Shown: positions 10,359-18,842 of the stretch, piece by piece
Layout of the letters: every line of letters starts with the position of its first letter
Position numbering within the stretch: position 1 is the stretch's first letter
Source of the DNA: Actinoplanes sp. TBRC 11911
Lineage (GTDB): Bacteria; Actinomycetota; Actinomycetes; Mycobacteriales; Micromonosporaceae
Reading direction: 5' to 3'
Assembly: GCF_012933445.1 (NCBI RefSeq)
Contig: NZ_JABBNC010000016.1
Span: 110,039 to 174,038 of the forward strand
Length of the DNA: 64,000 nt
Made by a program: the position numbers and the translations under genes
Notes under the pieces: generated by a model
Databases searched by the model: none
Told to the model about the DNA's origin: nothing
The model's input: the letters and a program-made list of their open reading frames with translations, nothing else

Positions 10359-11549
10359 GTGAAAGCAAGAATCGTGACCCTGGGTTTTGCGGCCCTGGCC
10401 GTGGCGCCGTTTATCGGGATAGCCGCCGCGCAGGCCTCGCCGGCCCATCACGGAGCTCCGCAGACGGTTTACGTAGCAACGAAGGCGAACAGCCGGTCGG
10501 CCGACCGCGGTTGCTCGACCGCCAGCTTCACCTCGATCAACAAGGCGATCGACGCGGTCGCGGACGGCGGCACGGTCATCGTCTGCGGTGGCACCTACCG
10601 CGAGGACGTGGCGGTCAACAAGACCGTCAAGATCGAGGGACGCGACAACGCCACGATCGATGCCACGAAGCTCATCAACGGTTTCCTGGTCACCGCGAAT
10701 CACGTGACCATCTCGGGCTTCACCGTGAAGAACGCGACCGGCGAGGGCATCCTCGTCAAGAACGCGAAGAACGCGACCATCGAGCACAACACGGTCACGT
10801 CCAACGACCAGGGCGTCGCGCTCGTGAACCCGGTCTCCACCGATTACGAGTTCTGCCAGCCGACCAACGGCGCCAAGAACGACTGCGGCGAGAACATCCA
10901 CCTGCTCGGCGCCACCGACGCGCTGGTCAGCAACAACGTGGTCATCGACGGCGCCGGCGGCATCCTGCTGACCGACGAGACCGGCCCGACCTCGCACAAC
11001 GTGATCTCAAACAACACGGTCGGCAACAACCACACCGCCTGCGGAGTGGTCCTCGCCGGCCACAACCCGGCGGCGGCCCCCGGCGGCAAGCCCGCCCCGA
11101 AGGTAGCCGGCGTCTTCAACAACACGGTCGTCGGCAACAACATCTTCGCGAATGGCCTGCAGGGCGGCGGCGGCGCCGGCGTCCAGATGGCGACCGGAGC
11201 CCCGGGCGGCGCGGTCTACAACAACACCGTGACCCGCAACATGATCAACGCAAACGGCCACGCCGGCGTCGCCGTGCACAGCCACGCTCCCGGTCAGGAC
11301 CTGAACGGCAACGTCGTCACCAGCAACCAGATCGGCACCAACAACAGCAACGGCGACCTGGCGTTCCCCGTGCAGGACAAGGAGACCACCGGCGTCTTCG
11401 TCGGCTCGGCCGGCCCGCTGACCATCACGGTCAAGAACAACCTGATCGGCCCGGACCACTTCGGCGCCTTCCTGGTCGGCCCGATCACCGCGAACGGCAT
11501 CCACGACAACGTCTTCACCTCGGACGACGTCGACGTCTCGGTCAACTGA
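10359..11549 (+). CDS. Secreted right-handed parallel beta-helix repeat protein
   Basis: 396 residues with a GTG start. A clear Sec signal peptide (hydrophobic core to about residue 25, cleavage near AQASPA) is followed by a beta-helix of repeating turns: NATIDATKLINGFLV, HVTISGFTVKNATG, NATIEHNTVTSN and so on, rich in 'N.(V/I)..N' stacks typical of PbH1/NosD-like repeats. Such folds bind or cleave polysaccharides. No catalytic site of a known lyase family is evident. A final segment (FHS-like DNVFTSDDVDVSV) caps the helix. An AGGTGG lies four bases before the start. Confidence 0.85.
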   Translation: MKARIVTLGFAALAVAPFIGIAAAQASPAHHGAPQTVYVATKANSRSADRGCSTASFTSINKAIDAVADGGTVIVCGGTYREDVAVNKTVKIEGRDNATIDATKLINGFLVTANHVTISGFTVKNATGEGILVKNAKNATIEHNTVTSNDQGVALVNPVSTDYEFCQPTNGAKNDCGENIHLLGATDALVSNNVVIDGAGGILLTDETGPTSHNVISNNTVGNNHTACGVVLAGHNPAAAPGGKPAPKVAGVFNNTVVGNNIFANGLQGGGGAGVQMATGAPGGAVYNNTVTRNMINANGHAGVAVHSHAPGQDLNGNVVTSNQIGTNNSNGDLAFPVQDKETTGVFVGSAGPLTITVKNNLIGPDHFGAFLVGPITANGIHDNVFTSDDVDVSVN

Positions 11550-11567
11550 CCCGGTCCCCCTCCGGCT

Positions 11568-11601
11568 GCTGCCCGTCGTCCCCCCGGGGACGGCGGGCAG
11601 C
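11568..11601 (+). terminator. Terminator after the beta-helix gene
   Basis: Hairpin with arms GCTGCCCGTCGTCCCC and GGGGACGGCGGGCAGC (one G-T pair), starting 19 bases after the stop codon. No U tract. Confidence 0.65.
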
Positions 11602-11803
11602 GGCGTCCCCAGGCTTCGCCGCGGCCCGCGCCATCGCGCAAAAGACCTGGAGTCCCCGGAAGAAATTGGCCGCGATCAGCCGGACTACCGGCAAGATCTC
11701 ACAAGATTTTGGTCACCTGCGATCGCCATCACTTCCGTCGTGGAAGCCGCCTATGCGCGTGCTTGCATGTCATCGAGGTGGCAGCAGGAGAGGACGAATT
11801 GCA

Positions 11804-12358
11804 TTGAGTCTTGTTGAGCCCGATGGACAGGGCATTTTCCAATCAGACCGGGTGCTTTACACGCCGGCCGATGGCGGCATCGTCCGGTGGGTGTCCGGCG
11901 ACGTCTACCGGGTGCTGGCGTCCGCCGAGGACGGCGCCGGGGCGATCGGGTTCATCGAGGGCCAGGTGCCGGTCGGCGCGGGCCCGCTGCCGCACATTCA
12001 CGAGCGTACGGACGAAAGCTTCTTTCTTCTGTCCGGGACGATCGCGTTCCTCGGTGGCGAGAAGACGATCACCGCGGAGCCGGGCGCGTTCGTGCACGTG
12101 CCCAGGGGGACGCTGCACCGGTTCATGAACGTGGGCGACGCGGAAGCTCGCATGCTGTTCTTCTTCACCCCGGGCGGCCCCGAGCTGATGTTCCTGCACG
12201 GCGGCGACAAGCCGGAGCCCGGCTCGGCCCCGGTCATCTGGGACGCCGAGCGGACGGCCGAGGCGATGGCCGCGGTCGCCGACATCAACCCCGATCTCGT
12301 ATACCGCACCGAGCTCGACTATCTGTTCAAGCCCGAGGGCGGCCGTCCCTCGATCTAG
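11804..12358 (+). CDS. Cupin domain-containing protein
   Basis: 184 residues with a TTG start. This is a single double-stranded beta-helix with PLPHIHERTDESFFLLSG (cupin motif 1: two His, Glu) and FVHVPRGTLHRFMN (motif 2: His). The metal-binding set HxH...E...H is complete. It belongs to the small-cupin group often described as quercetin-dioxygenase-like. The reaction cannot be assigned. An ATG at 11753 is an alternative, but the product logically begins at SLVEPDG and AGGA precedes the TTG. Monocistronic, between two terminators. Confidence 0.82.
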   Translation: MSLVEPDGQGIFQSDRVLYTPADGGIVRWVSGDVYRVLASAEDGAGAIGFIEGQVPVGAGPLPHIHERTDESFFLLSGTIAFLGGEKTITAEPGAFVHVPRGTLHRFMNVGDAEARMLFFFTPGGPELMFLHGGDKPEPGSAPVIWDAERTAEAMAAVADINPDLVYRTELDYLFKPEGGRPSI

Positions 12359-12562
12359 CGACCGTCGCGTCAGGGCATTGCTCGCTTTCGTCCGGATGGA
12401 CGAGACGCGCGTCCAGCCAGGCTGGCTACACGGCGACCTTGAGACATGTGCGGCTCGTCGGGCATCTCGGCGGCGAATGTCGGTCGCGGGCTGCGAGTCG
12501 CCGAACCAATGCGGGTTGCCGGTTTGCGAGTTGCGGGTTCTCGCTGGTCTCTCTAGCGGGAA

Positions 12563-12592
12563 AGCCCGGACCGCCCCCCGGCGGCCCGGGCT
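12563..12592. terminator. Bidirectional terminator between convergent genes
   Basis: A 13-bp stem, AGCCCGGACCGCC paired with GGCGGCCCGGGCT (one mismatch), with a 4-base loop. It lies between the cupin gene and the end of the leftward three-gene YbjQ operon and can serve both. Confidence 0.65.
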
Positions 12593-12618
12593 CGCGTGAC
12601 GGCTTACCGGACGCCCGG

Positions 12619-13026
12619 TTAGTCGAGCAGCTTCGTGAGCGCCTCGCGGGCCGCCGCCGAGCCGGCCGCGAGGCGCGACAGCAGACCGGCCAGCGCGATC
12701 AGCCAGTCGTCGATCCCGACGGTGCTGCGCTTGATGGTCACCCCGCGCACGACCTGCTGAATCTCCGCGTGCACGCCGTGCGCCTGCTGCCGCAACAGAA
12801 GCTGCTCGTCGGGCGTCGTGATGGCCAGCGACACCGGCGTCCCGGGGCGGCCGTTCATCCGGTCCGCCATCGACCGCTTGCGTTCCACCGTGACCATGCC
12901 CGGCGGCAGCGCCTCGCCGAGCACCGTCGTCAAGACCCGGGTGTACGACTCGACGTCCGCCCGGTCGAGGCGCAGCGCGGCCGCGATCAGGTGCAGGTCG
13001 CCCATCGGGCCGAGGCTGTCGCTCAT
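12619..13026 (-). CDS. Conserved small protein, last gene of YbjQ-domain operon
   Basis: 135 residues, mostly helical at both ends with a beta-rich centre (GMVTVERKRS... VSLAITTPDEQLLLR). No signal peptide or membrane segment. No domain that I can name. Its start overlaps the stop of the preceding YbjQ-repeat gene by 4 bp (ATGA), so it is translated with it and probably acts with it. It fits the pattern of actinobacterial operons in which a small cytosolic protein accompanies double-YbjQ proteins. The function of that set is not known to me. Confidence 0.75.
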   Translation of the reverse strand: MSDSLGPMGDLHLIAAALRLDRADVESYTRVLTTVLGEALPPGMVTVERKRSMADRMNGRPGTPVSLAITTPDEQLLLRQQAHGVHAEIQQVVRGVTIKRSTVGIDDWLIALAGLLSRLAAGSAAAREALTKLLD

Positions 13027-13853
13027 CGGTCGGTCAGGGGCAGCACGAGCTGCGGCTTGGTGATGACGTGGTCGGAGCGTAGCGGGCGCACGGCCGTACC
13101 GATCGCGAAGAACTCGGTGGTGTGGCCGCCCCAGCGGTGCGCGTTCGAGAGCATCTGCACGCCGACGATGCCCTCGGCGCCGAGCTGCTCCGCCTCCGCC
13201 TGCATGCGGCTCATCGCCAGCTCGCGGGCGTCGTAGAGCGCCTCGGTGTACTGCGGGATCTCGACGTTCTGCCCGATGTTGCCCATCGCCTGCCAGAAGC
13301 GCTGGTGGGCGATGTGGTAGACGCAGGTGCCCATGGTCATGCCGAGCGGGGCGTACCCGGCCTGGATCAGCGTCCAGAAGTCCTGCCCGGAGAGGTCGCT
13401 GGTGAACGGCTGGTTGTTCCGGTTGCGCCAGGTGCCGCCGGAGGCCGGTGGCTCGTCCGCCTTGACCGCGGTGCCGATCGCGATGAACTCGGCCAGCTCG
13501 GAGCCGAACTCCTTGAACTCGATGTCGAGCCGCACCCCCACGATGCCGTCGGCGCCGAGCGCGTCCGCCTCGGCCTCCATCCGGGTCATCGCCAGCTCCC
13601 GCGCGTGGTACATCGCCTGGGAAAGCTGGTCCAGCTCGCGGTTCTGGCTCCAGCGGCCGAGCTGGATGCCGACGTGATAGATGCTCGAGCCGAGCACCAG
13701 ACCGAGCGGCCGGAAGCCGGCCTCGCGCACGAGCAGGAACTCGTTGACGCTCAGGTCCGAGGTGAACAGGCTGGTGGGCTGCCCGGGGCGCATCTCCGCC
13801 AGGCGGCGCATGGCATCGTCGGGTACGCCAGTGGAAGAGGCATGCACGGTCAT
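13023..13853 (-). CDS. Tandem YbjQ-like (heavy-metal-binding domain) protein
   Basis: 276 residues made of two YbjQ/DUF74-like modules. Each has FTSDLS...(E/D)F..(L/I)..AG(F/Y).PLG, a YHVG/YHIA strand, then a MTRMEAEADALGADGIVGVRLD or MSRMQAEAEQLGAEGIVGVQM helix-turn-strand and an 'EF.AIGTAV' strand. YbjQ proteins form pentameric rings. The 'heavy-metal-binding' name is database inheritance rather than a proven activity. It overlaps both neighbours by 4 bp (ATGA at each junction), so the three genes form one tightly coupled unit. Confidence 0.85.
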   Translation of the reverse strand: MTVHASSTGVPDDAMRRLAEMRPGQPTSLFTSDLSVNEFLLVREAGFRPLGLVLGSSIYHVGIQLGRWSQNRELDQLSQAMYHARELAMTRMEAEADALGADGIVGVRLDIEFKEFGSELAEFIAIGTAVKADEPPASGGTWRNRNNQPFTSDLSGQDFWTLIQAGYAPLGMTMGTCVYHIAHQRFWQAMGNIGQNVEIPQYTEALYDARELAMSRMQAEAEQLGAEGIVGVQMLSNAHRWGGHTTEFFAIGTAVRPLRSDHVITKPQLVLPLTDR

Positions 13854-14737
13854 CGGGAACTCCGCAGCGGCAAGATGGTGAGACTGCTAGGGGTAGGAAC
13901 GTTTGTGACGTGGAACCGGGCGATCGCGTTGCCGGTGACGATGCACTCGGCGGCGTGGTCGGTGTGGTTCTCGCCGGCCTCGATCTTCCACATCGTCGAC
14001 CAGAGGCCGGACATCAGCGCGGCGTCCGCGCCCAGCGAGGAGACGTGGGCGGTGAAGTCGTGCCGGGCCGCCGCCCGTACGTGGGTGATCAGCTCGGTGT
14101 AGCCGGACACCTCGATGTTGCCGGCCAGGTAGCTCTGGGACTGGATCGTGCGCCAGTCATCGTGGCGGACCGCGATGGCCAGGCCGTAGATCAGCCCGGC
14201 CGGCACCCAGCCCGAGCCCATCAGCTTGGCGACGTCCTGCGCGGCGAGGTCGGTCGTGAACGGCTTGGCCGGCCGCTGCGACCCGCGCGAACGGACCGCC
14301 GTGCCGAGCGCCATGAACTCGCGCTTCTGCCCGTCCATGACCTCTTCGGTGAACCGGACCCCGACCACGCCGTCGGCACCGAGCGCGGCAGCCTCCTGGC
14401 GCATCCGGTCCATGGCGGTGTCCCGGCCCTGGCGAATCGCCTGTGCGTACGGCTCGTAGCCGGACCAGCGTGACGACGGCGACACGGTGGCCGGGCCGCC
14501 CATGTTGCCCATGAAGCCGTAGCCGGGCTGCCAGCCACAGCCACCCCAGCCGCTCCAGCCGATCTGCATCACCGTCGTGCCGAGCACCTCACCGACGGTA
14601 TCGAACCCTGCCACCTCGAGGCCCGCCAGCCCGTCGGCCGACAACAGCGAGGTGCGCACGCCGTCGGCCGAGGCTCGCTCGACGCGCGCCCGCGCCACGG
14701 GCGGCAGTCCGCGCCCGTCCCAACCGTCAACTGTCAC
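13850..14737 (-). CDS. Tandem YbjQ-like protein, first gene of operon
   Basis: 295 residues from a GTG start. The same two-module plan as the next gene: SLLSADGLAGLEVAGFDTVGEVLGTTVMQIG, then MDRMRQEAAALGADGVVGVRF and EFMALGTAV. The second module has FTTDLAAQDVAKLMGSGWVP but a diverged helix (HDFTAHVSSLGADA) and strand. A Gly/Trp-rich loop (GWSGWGGCGWQPGYGF) interrupts module one. The two YbjQ proteins are clearly paralogues, and the operon order suggests a hetero-oligomer. Promoter lies in the gap to 14,923. Confidence 0.85.
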   Translation of the reverse strand: MTVDGWDGRGLPPVARARVERASADGVRTSLLSADGLAGLEVAGFDTVGEVLGTTVMQIGWSGWGGCGWQPGYGFMGNMGGPATVSPSSRWSGYEPYAQAIRQGRDTAMDRMRQEAAALGADGVVGVRFTEEVMDGQKREFMALGTAVRSRGSQRPAKPFTTDLAAQDVAKLMGSGWVPAGLIYGLAIAVRHDDWRTIQSQSYLAGNIEVSGYTELITHVRAAARHDFTAHVSSLGADAALMSGLWSTMWKIEAGENHTDHAAECIVTGNAIARFHVTNVPTPSSLTILPLRSSR

Positions 14738-14922
14738 GTTCCAGTCATACCCCGCTACCAGGCGCGGCGTTCATCTTCGTCATCCCGTCGCTCAATTCGC
14801 CGGACGCGGGGTGAGCTGCCCCTCACGTGGTCGGCGCTACAGCGTCCACGGCACAGCGATGGTAAGAAATTCCTAAGGAAATCAAGTTTCCGTACGCCCG
14901 TAGCGAGAGACCCGAGCCCACC

Positions 14923-15204
14923 ATGAACACCGCCGCCACGATCTTGACCGCCGCCCGCGCCGAAGCCTTGTTCACCAGCGGGTTGGCGACCGGCAGCCAG
15001 CCCGACTACGCCCTCGTCGAACAGGTGATCCGCGTCGCCGTGCGCACCCGCGGCGGCGTGCGAGGCTGCGCCGCCGACGTGGCCCGCGAGTACGGCGACT
15101 ATCCCGAGCTCGCGGCTCCGCGGATGCGCTGGGCCCGGCACGTGGTGACCGACCTGTACGGGCCGCGGCACGCCGCCCGCCGTGGCTTGACCCTAGTCGC
15201 CTGA
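14923..15204 (+). CDS. Small conserved actinobacterial protein of unknown function
   Basis: 93 residues: an Ala-rich N-terminal helix (TILTAARAEALFTSGL), a central helix (VEQVIRVAVRTRGGVRGCAADVAREYGDYPE) and a MRWARHVV helix. I recognise this pattern (ATILTAARAEALF... RGGxxGCAxxVAxxYGDYPE... RMRWAR) from many actinomycete genomes, where it is annotated as hypothetical. Soluble, no cofactor motif. It ends 12 bp inside the convergent arginase-like gene. Confidence 0.75.
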   Translation: MNTAATILTAARAEALFTSGLATGSQPDYALVEQVIRVAVRTRGGVRGCAADVAREYGDYPELAAPRMRWARHVVTDLYGPRHAARRGLTLVA

Positions 15205-16110
15205 CAGGATGCGTTCGAGCAGCCCGACCAGTCGCGCCGCGTACCGGCCGTCCGGGTCGAGGTCCGGACGGAAGTCGGCGACGCTGACACCGATCAGGTC
15301 CGGGGCGGCGGCGAGCGGGGTCAGCAGTGCCGCGAGCTGGTCGAGGTCCGGCCCGCCGGCCTGGGGGTAGGTGACCGCCGGCATCGCCGACGGATCGAGG
15401 ACGTCCACATCGACGTGCAGCCACATCGGCAATCGCAGGCGCGCGGCCCACGCCGCCGCTCGACGCCCGGTGGCCCGCGGATCGCCGACCACCGCGCGAG
15501 CGTCCAGGGCGAGCATGTCGCCCGGCACCCGGGCCAGCTCCGCGGCCGCCGCGGCATCGAGGCCGGACGTGCGGTGCCCGATCAGGGCGACGTGCCGGGC
15601 CGCCACCATCGGCACCCGCCCGCCCAGCGTCACCAGACTCTCCGGGCCGTCCCCGGTGAGCAGGGCAAGCTCCAGATCCGCGGTCTCGCCGGTGTCCGAC
15701 CCGGCCGCGTCGAGATAGTCCGGATGCCCGTCGACCATCCAGAGCCCAACCGCACCATCCCGGCCGCCGTCGAATTCGTCAGCGAGACCGGGGAGCCCGG
15801 CGAACACGCCGAGGAGCAGGCTGCAGTCGCCGCCGATGATGAGCGGGCGCCGGGCCGGGTGGTCGCGGATGCCGGCTCGCAGCGCGGCCGCCAGCTCACC
15901 CGCCGCCGCGATGGTGTCGGTCAGCGCCAGCACCCCGGTGGCCGCATCGCGCCGGCTGTCGGAGATGACCGTCGCGGCGTCGCCGAGGTCGAGGTCGGCA
16001 AGCCCGGTCAGGCCCGCCGCCCGGAGAGCCTCGGGTGCCCGCATTTCGCCGCGGCCCGTGCCGGAGCAATCCCAGGGCGCGCCGAGCAGGAACCAACCAG
16101 TGCCGGACAT
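15193..16110 (-). CDS. Arginase/agmatinase (ureohydrolase) family protein
   Basis: 305 residues. The ureohydrolase fold shows as GGDCSLLLGV (family GGDHS), MVDGHPDYLD (family DAHxD, with Gly for Ala) and HVDVDVLDPSAMPAV (DVDxxDP). The Asp-rich manganese ligands are kept, but His of GGDHS is Cys here and the 'N' substrate residues are not obvious. Formiminoglutamase, arginase or agmatinase activity cannot be separated, and the substitutions could mean a different amide substrate. ATG chosen. The frame remains open upstream but runs under the divergent DUF4097 gene. Confidence 0.83.
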   Translation of the reverse strand: MSGTGWFLLGAPWDCSGTGRGEMRAPEALRAAGLTGLADLDLGDAATVISDSRRDAATGVLALTDTIAAAGELAAALRAGIRDHPARRPLIIGGDCSLLLGVFAGLPGLADEFDGGRDGAVGLWMVDGHPDYLDAAGSDTGETADLELALLTGDGPESLVTLGGRVPMVAARHVALIGHRTSGLDAAAAAELARVPGDMLALDARAVVGDPRATGRRAAAWAARLRLPMWLHVDVDVLDPSAMPAVTYPQAGGPDLDQLAALLTPLAAAPDLIGVSVADFRPDLDPDGRYAARLVGLLERILSGD

Positions 16111-16257
16111 CACCCGAGCGTACGGGCCGGGCGCGGCACTGGGCATTGTCAGTGGTGGTGTCAGGTGCGTGTCAGGGCGGTGGCAGCCCGGGCCGCAATG
16201 GTGGTTCTCACGACGGACGGCAACACGCAGCCGGCCCCAGCCCCGGAGGACAGCACC

Positions 16258-16917
16258 ATGCAGAACTTCGCCACCACCGCCCCGATCACCGCCATCCTCG
16301 AGATCCCCGCCGGCCGCGTCGAACTCGTTGCCGCCACGTCCACCAGCGTCGAGGTCCGGCCCGCCGACGCGTCGAAGAACCGTGACGTGAAGATGGCCTC
16401 CCAAGCCAGCGTCGAGTTCGCCGACGGGGTGCTGTGCATCCACACGCCGGGCATGCACAACCAGGTATTCGGGCCCACCGGATCCCTGCACGTGCTCGTG
16501 CACCTGCCCGCCGGATCCCGGGTCCAGGCCAAGACCGGCGCCGCCGAGCTGCACACGACCGGACGGCTCGGCGAGCTCAGCTTCGACGGCGCCTACCGCG
16601 CCATCAATATTGAGGAGGCCGCGGGCGTGCAACTGACCGCGGTCGACGGCGACGTCGAGATCGGCCGGCTCACCGGACCGGCACAGATCAGCACCGCCGG
16701 CGGCGACATCCGCGTCGGCGAAGCCACCCACGGCAAGGTGCTTCTCAGCACCCAGTACGGCAACATCACGATCGGCGCCGCCACCGGCGTCTCCGCCGCC
16801 CTGGACGCCGGCACCGGCTACGGCCGGGTCAACAACTCGCTCAAGAACGACGGCACCCCCGAACTCGACATCCACGCCACCACCACCCACGGCGACATCA
16901 CCGCCCGCAGCCTGTAA
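16258..16917 (+). CDS. DUF4097 family beta-strand repeat protein
   Basis: 219 residues. A typical DUF4097 (LiaG-like) adhesin-type beta-solenoid: GRVELVAAT...VEVRPAD, then repeated GD(V/I) units such as AVDGDVEIGRLTGPAQISTAGGDIRVGEA and YGNITIGAA. No signal peptide or membrane anchor, so it is cytosolic as written. GGAGGA lies seven bases before the ATG. In actinobacteria this family is usually a single gene of unknown role. Confidence 0.85.
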   Translation: MQNFATTAPITAILEIPAGRVELVAATSTSVEVRPADASKNRDVKMASQASVEFADGVLCIHTPGMHNQVFGPTGSLHVLVHLPAGSRVQAKTGAAELHTTGRLGELSFDGAYRAINIEEAAGVQLTAVDGDVEIGRLTGPAQISTAGGDIRVGEATHGKVLLSTQYGNITIGAATGVSAALDAGTGYGRVNNSLKNDGTPELDIHATTTHGDITARSL

Positions 16918-16932
16918 AACACCACCGCGCAC

Positions 16933-16964
16933 ATCGCCGGTCGCCCCGCGGGGCGACCGGCGAT
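16933..16964. terminator. Bidirectional terminator between convergent genes
   Basis: Perfect 15-bp inverted repeat (ATCGCCGGTCGCCCC and complement) with a 2-base centre, between the DUF4097 gene and the leftward serine hydrolase remnant. Confidence 0.75.
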
Positions 16965-16969
16965 AGGGC

Positions 16970-17975
16970 TTAGCGCATGGCCGGAGCGGCATAGATGATG
17001 TCCTCGGCCGTGCTCATCTGACCGTCGCCCTTCGCGTCGGTGGCATTCACCGAGTACACGAGCCGGAAGCTGCCGTCCCGGCTGCCCCCGATCGCGGCGG
17101 CGTAGCCGTAGCGGGCGCCGGACTTCGCCCACAGCACTTCGCCGGTGGGCAGTGTGGTCGCCTCCAGGCCGGCGCTGTGCGTCGCGAGGCCGCCGCTGAC
17201 GTCGTCGACCGCGGGCAGCGTGAACATCTCGTCGAGCTGGGCCTTCGGCAGCAGCCGGCCGCCGAAGGAAGGTGTCCAGGTCGGCCAGCGTGGAGATCAT
17301 GTCCCCGGAGGCCGGCGTGATGGTCTGGCTCCACTTTGTCACGTCGACCAGGCTCGTCACGCCATCGCGCGTGACGCTCCGGTAGCCCTGTGTGTGCGGG
17401 CCACGAATCGTCGGGTCGTCGCCCGGAACATAGGTGTCACGTAGCCCGAGCGGACCGGAGATCCGCTGCTGGATCTCCGAGGCGTACGGGTGGCCGGTGA
17501 TTTTCTCGATCAGCATGCCGGCGACGATGTAGCCCATGTTCGTGTAGTGCTGTTTCGTGCCCGGATCGAACTCGCGGGGGTTGCGCAGCGCTTGCCGGAC
17601 AATCGCCTCGGGCGTCCACCGGTCGTATCGGTGTGCCAGTGACCACTCGATGTCGTCCGGCAGCGTCGGGCTGGGCCGGCCGTCCGTGTGATTCAGGACG
17701 ACGGTGGCCGTGAAGACCTTGGTGACGCTGCCGATCCGGAATCGCGCGTTCGCCGGAACCGGAGCCTGGGTGCGCAGGTCCGCCACCCCGGACGAGCCCG
17801 TCCAGCAGCCGCTCGGCGTGGTGACCCGCACCTGCGCCGCGGTCGCCTCGGCGTTGGGCAGGACGGCCATCGCCTGCCTCAGACCGGCCGGGTCGACCCC
17901 ATCGCCGCTACACGGAGCGGTATGTCGCCCTGCAGCGGGGAGCGAGGCGGCGGAAATGAACCCGGACACGTCCAC
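16970..17975 (-). pseudogene. Decayed serine hydrolase (beta-lactamase class C / D-Ala-D-Ala carboxypeptidase)
   Basis: The frame shows the catalytic SVTK (SxxK) followed by FTATVVL, then jumps directly to NHTDGRPSPTLPDD. In the family about 35-40 residues (QL..G.. to the pre-NHTSG helix) lie between these, so an in-frame internal deletion is evident. The YTN triad part (QHYTNMGYIVAG) is present. Near 17,262-17,272 the reading frame is lost after DLDTFL. The true C-terminus (GGRLLPKAQLDEMFTLPAV to SFRLVYSVNATD) continues in another frame to the stop at 16,970. An in-frame stop abuts the GTG start and no signal peptide remains. A functional enzyme is unlikely. A sequencing error could explain the frameshift but not the internal gap. 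Confidence 0.82.
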
Positions 17976-18074
17976 TTAGGGGTCAGAGTTCAATGCGCAT
18001 ACATGGAAGTGATCTAGGTCCTCATCGCGGGTGCAGGCACCGCACGTACGCAGATTCGCGTTAGTGTCACTGAC

Positions 18075-18671
18075 ATGAAAGCCGGTACGCGGCCCTACCG
18101 AATGACCGCGCGCGCCACCGCGGCGGCGAACACTGCCGCCGCTGTTCTGGATGCCACCTGGGAGTTGTTCGAGGAAAAGCCGATTGCCGACATAACCCTT
18201 GCCGACATCGCCTCGCGCTCCGGCGTCACGACGCAGACCGTGCTTCGCCGTTTCGGCGACAAGGACGGCGTCTTCACCGCCATGTTCGACCGGCTGGCCA
18301 GCGACATCGCGGGACGACGCGATCAAGCGGTGGCCGACGCGCTCGATGACGTGGTCGCCGCGCTGGTCGCGAACTACGAGATCACCGGCCGTCTCACGCT
18401 CAAAATGCTCGCCGAGGAAGCGACGGCGCCGGCCCTGCACGGCATTCTCACCACCGGCCGGGAATACCACCGCGAATGGTGTACGCGGGTTTTCGCCGCC
18501 ACTCTTAAAGACCTTCCCGACGCCGATCACGATCGGCGACTCGCGCAATTGATTGCCATTTGCGACGTGCGTACGTGGGAAGTCCTGCGAATCGCGTCGA
18601 AACTGAGCCAACCCGAGACCGAGCGCGCGCTTCGCGAGATGCTCGCACCTTTGGTCCGCCCGGACCGGTAA
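18075..18671 (+). CDS. TetR/AcrR family transcriptional regulator
   Basis: 198 residues. The N-terminal HTH reads AAVLDATWELFEEKPIADITLADIASRSGVTTQTVLRRFGDKDGVFTAMF, the normal TetR layout. The helical C-terminal ligand domain is not assignable. A TAGTGT lies seven bases before the ATG with no ribosome-binding site, so the mRNA may be leaderless. It is divergent from the decayed hydrolase and 170 bp upstream of the multicopper oxidase gene, its most likely target. Confidence 0.9.
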   Translation: MKAGTRPYRMTARATAAANTAAAVLDATWELFEEKPIADITLADIASRSGVTTQTVLRRFGDKDGVFTAMFDRLASDIAGRRDQAVADALDDVVAALVANYEITGRLTLKMLAEEATAPALHGILTTGREYHREWCTRVFAATLKDLPDADHDRRLAQLIAICDVRTWEVLRIASKLSQPETERALREMLAPLVRPDR

Positions 18672-18687
18672 TTTCGAGCAATTCACC

Positions 18688-18708
18688 GCCGCATTGACAT
18701 GATGCGGC
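18688..18708 (+). terminator. Possible weak terminator after TetR gene
   Basis: A 7-bp stem (GCCGCAT/ATGCGGC) with a 7-base loop, 17 bases after the TetR stop. Short, and could instead be an operator for the oxidase promoter. Confidence 0.35.
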
Positions 18709-18842
18709 CTATTCGGCGTACCCGACTTTCTCAAGACGCGCAATAGCGACGTCGCCGTCGGCGTGCCTTTCGCAAATATTCGCATTACCCCGATCAATGC
18801 TCTTCCGAGCATGGACGGGGCGCTGAACCCTGGAGTTTTCTC

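Noticed and set aside
12378..12599. 73-codon frame after the cupin gene
   Set aside because: It runs through the terminator hairpin and its product is Arg/Cys-rich without pattern.
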